Shown here: in pieces, positions 11,901 to 12,568 of the stretch | Layout: the number at the start of each line of letters is the position of its first letter | Numbering within the stretch: position 1 is the stretch's first letter | Source of the DNA: Candidatus Nomurabacteria bacterium | GTDB lineage: Bacteria; Patescibacteriota; Minisyncoccia; Phycocordibacterales; UBA9973 | Assembly (NCBI GenBank): GCA_027327845.1 | Contig: DAHVYC010000010.1 | Coordinates: forward strand, 1 to 12,568 | DNA: 12,568 nucleotides | Direction of reading: 5' to 3' | Program-made: the position numbers and the translations under genes | Notes under the pieces: generated by a model | Told to the model about the DNA's origin: nothing | Databases searched by the model: none | Seen by the model: only the letters and a program-made list of their open reading frames with translations

Positions 11901-12479
11901 ATGTATATTAGGCGCCAAAGGAGCAATGAGTATTTTCAATTTTGTGGAGTTAATAACAGTATCTGTATCTGAGGTAAGGTATTTCCCCTCTCCGGCCACC
12001 CTATCAGCGGGCGTGGCTACGTTGTATACACCGATAGACTTCGGAGATACCCCAACTTTTTTTGACGTTACACTATCATATAAATTATTGGTATAAAAAG
12101 TGCCTTGCGAGTGACCCACTAAAAGAACTTTTTTTGTTTTAACTTTCTTGCTGGCATCATTTAAAATCTCATCCATGTCGTAATCGTCATTTTTATCAAT
12201 GACAGCTTGCGCCACGACATCCACAAGATCCATCGCCCCAGCTAAATGGGTGGGGTTGTAAAGAAAATCTATTGTAAGGGGTTGATTGTTGAAAGTGGGT
12301 AGTAAATTTTTCTTTAGATTATCTCTATTCAAAATTGCACCTTTCTTGTCAGTGAAAATCCCATTAATGGTTACAACTGTGTATCCTTCTTTTGAACATA
12401 ATTCACTAGCAATAATATGAGGGACAAAAAATAAAAAACACGAAGCAAAAATAAAAAGAAAAAATATTATTCTTTTCAT
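8967..12479 (-). CDS. Large secreted protein: lipase-like alpha/beta-hydrolase plus Ig-like and glycine-rich repeat domains
   Basis: This 1170-residue protein begins with a signal peptide (residues 1-24: basic MKR, then a hydrophobic core, cut near IIAS). Residues 30-235 resemble an alpha/beta-hydrolase with the nucleophile elbow VGHSQG (Ser124); His205 in KGHSF is a candidate catalytic His and the acid is unassigned. Residues 320-455 form an acidic, Gln/Asn/Ser-rich linker ending in GGGGG. Residues 456-535 are an Ig-like domain of the DUF5011/HYR type (DTIAPVITL... YTVSDAAGN). Two glycine-rich repeats follow at 597-740 and 879-1026, sharing FYAGxSYGG, GGGxIRL, NGVISANG and GGGGRxAxYY. After a polyproline linker there is a C-terminal FlgD-like Ig domain (1053-1170). 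No LPXTG or C-terminal membrane span is present. It is probably released or held at the surface. No Shine-Dalgarno sequence is seen; another gene ends 12 bases upstream, so translation may be coupled. Confidence 0.85.
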   Translation of the reverse strand: MKRIIFFLFIFASCFLFFVPHIIASELCSKEGYTVVTINGIFTDKKGAILNRDNLKKNLLPTFNNQPLTIDFLYNPTHLAGAMDLVDVVAQAVIDKNDDYDMDEILNDASKKVKTKKVLLVGHSQGTFYTNNLYDSVTSKKVGVSPKSIGVYNVATPADRVAGEGKYLTSDTDTVINSTKLKILIAPLAPNIHIPLKSGDDPKGHSFSDVYLKYQANRIVSDVKLMLSLLKNDEGRNTDTPCIPPLELTLMHKAQGAAFAVADPMAVYTKAGLVNLYNTSSYIADASFNLGSKIGSIIHNSALAIGNAFSGLFANVAASLPEDTSTLTTLTPDTLNNDNNQNNADNPGPVTEPVVEEIIQETETNTDAQNIVENNSENIISTDQSQTEKAEVLLDGFQQNVPEQEKAEEATSNVSSTSQEEKIEYPNLLPGTGGKAASSNDVENGGGGGNPPASDTIAPVITLAGALSVDVEKDTVYTDAGATALDDIDGDLTSSIVKSGTFTDTATVGNYTIIYTVSDAAGNVSTKTRTVNVIAPPPPPLNTTIINTNTILTSGEYNYENLVVTNNAILTLESDPQSASAFKGVKINAVNITVDNGSSIVADGKGYTSGPGTPSGSDFYAGGSYGGVGDMNTTSPIYGSAKEPIDLGSGGADAFHGGGAIRLAVTNMLTNNGVISANGQVNASGGSIYITTDNISGSGSFSANGGDIHASSAVYRPGGGGRIALYYKASSFNGKAEALGGCGTPDGFTKICAGDGSVGFFDMLNNDLFIYSSWIFQKNDSPFNFRHIVLTNGAKVSGEETASITADDLLLDKISFFTLASNQSISIPFITIDTGSTFTLSDNEILTVNTLTVKGNSFVTVASEKKLSLSVSNINIEAGSSISANGKGYKQGNGPGAAMGSHFYAGASYGGLGWDNTPESIYGSETDPIDFGSSGTGVRTAGGGTIRLIITDTLSNDGVISANGDPTSSGGSIYVTTKNLAGNGLFSANGGSGECGNTCNGPGGGGRVAIYYEKSSFPAENIKALGSSNGDRTSGNGTVKIVDTSIPPPPPPDTTPPSVTSYTFNSVAGDITIDPTVNPLAIAITASENVNWMSIKLENQADPTIYKIFQSGSGCVDGTNTCSKTWDGTLSGGSPAPAGTYKIKLHMKDAANNEFYDYLTPYVINVSMAI
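9402..10691 (-). repeat. Two glycine-rich protein repeats in the secreted protein
   Basis: Bases 10260-10691 (residues 597-740) and 9402-9845 (residues 879-1026) encode two copies of a domain of about 145 residues. They align over their whole length, from GSSIxAxGKGY to KALG, and are separated by a beta-rich linker. Each has Cys pairs unique to its copy (GGCG/KICAG in the first; ECGNTC in the second), possibly disulfides outside the cell. Confidence 0.75.
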
Positions 12480-12491
12480 AGAAAGTGTCGG

Positions 12492-12568
12492 TTAGTTTGG
12501 TAATTTTGATATATCAATATCACAAACCTCATTTGTTGAATCTCCGTAACTTCTTAAATATTCAAGGA
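12492..12568 (-). CDS. C-terminal end of an upstream gene (partial, runs off the window)
   Basis: Reading leftward from the right edge, one frame gives 24 residues, LEYLRSYGDSTNEVCDIDIS followed by KLPN, and then TAA at 12492-12494. The other two frames close within a few codons. The stop is 12 bases before the ATG of the large secreted protein, consistent with an operon. Too little is present to name a family. Confidence 0.5.
   Translation of the reverse strand, partial: LEYLRSYGDSTNEVCDIDISKLPN

Overview
The window looks like a piece of a reduced, moderately AT-rich bacterial genome, most plausibly a Candidate Phyla Radiation lineage (Patescibacteria/Parcubacteria-like). The evidence is a 23S rRNA gene carrying both a group I intron and a further large insertion, tRNAs without encoded CCA, weak or absent Shine-Dalgarno sequences, very short transcription units, and many small palindromic intergenic repeats. 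The exact lineage cannot be fixed from this sequence alone. Stops at TAA, TAG and TGA all fit the standard code.

Bases 1-4860: a partial plus-strand gene ends at 339 and converges on a minus-strand 23S-5S rRNA unit (5S about 516-632; 23S about 668-4439). No 16S gene precedes the 23S. Instead there is a structured leader and a dedicated promoter whose -35 box lies inside the terminator of the previous gene. The 23S gene is interrupted twice. A 414-nt group I intron (961-1374) sits at the site equivalent to E. coli 2593, with a guide sequence that pairs with both exons. A 320-nt intervening sequence in the loop of an extended helix 45 (stem 2818-2837/3158-3177) contains two tRNA genes, tRNA-Gly(GCC) and tRNA-Val(GAC). 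A tandem-hairpin repeat is also inserted near the tip of helix 38, the A-site finger. Maturation of the embedded tRNAs should split the 23S rRNA into two pieces. This tRNA-in-23S arrangement is the most unusual thing in the window.

Bases 4867-7907, all minus strand: a CmpX/MscS-like small membrane channel protein, a winged-helix regulator fused to a nucleotidyltransferase-like domain, ribosomal proteins L7/L12 and L10, and a 49-residue single-span membrane protein. rplJ has its own promoter and a long leader with a possible attenuator. Two of these genes look leaderless.

Bases 7937-8916, plus strand: two small multi-span membrane proteins of unknown function, each with its own promoter and terminator. 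The first promoter shares its -35 box, on the opposite strand, with that of the 49-residue protein.

Bases 8967-12568, minus strand: a 1170-residue secreted protein with an N-terminal alpha/beta-hydrolase (lipase-like) domain, an Ig-like domain and two glycine-rich repeats. It is preceded by the last codons of another gene 12 nt upstream.

Several repeat families recur: a 14-nt motif with a perfect DnaA box beside a GACGT palindrome, in two convergent gene gaps; tandem CCGAC hairpins (three copies, two inside rrl); CTAG-rich repeats (four sites); and long palindromes with unrelated arms (three copies).
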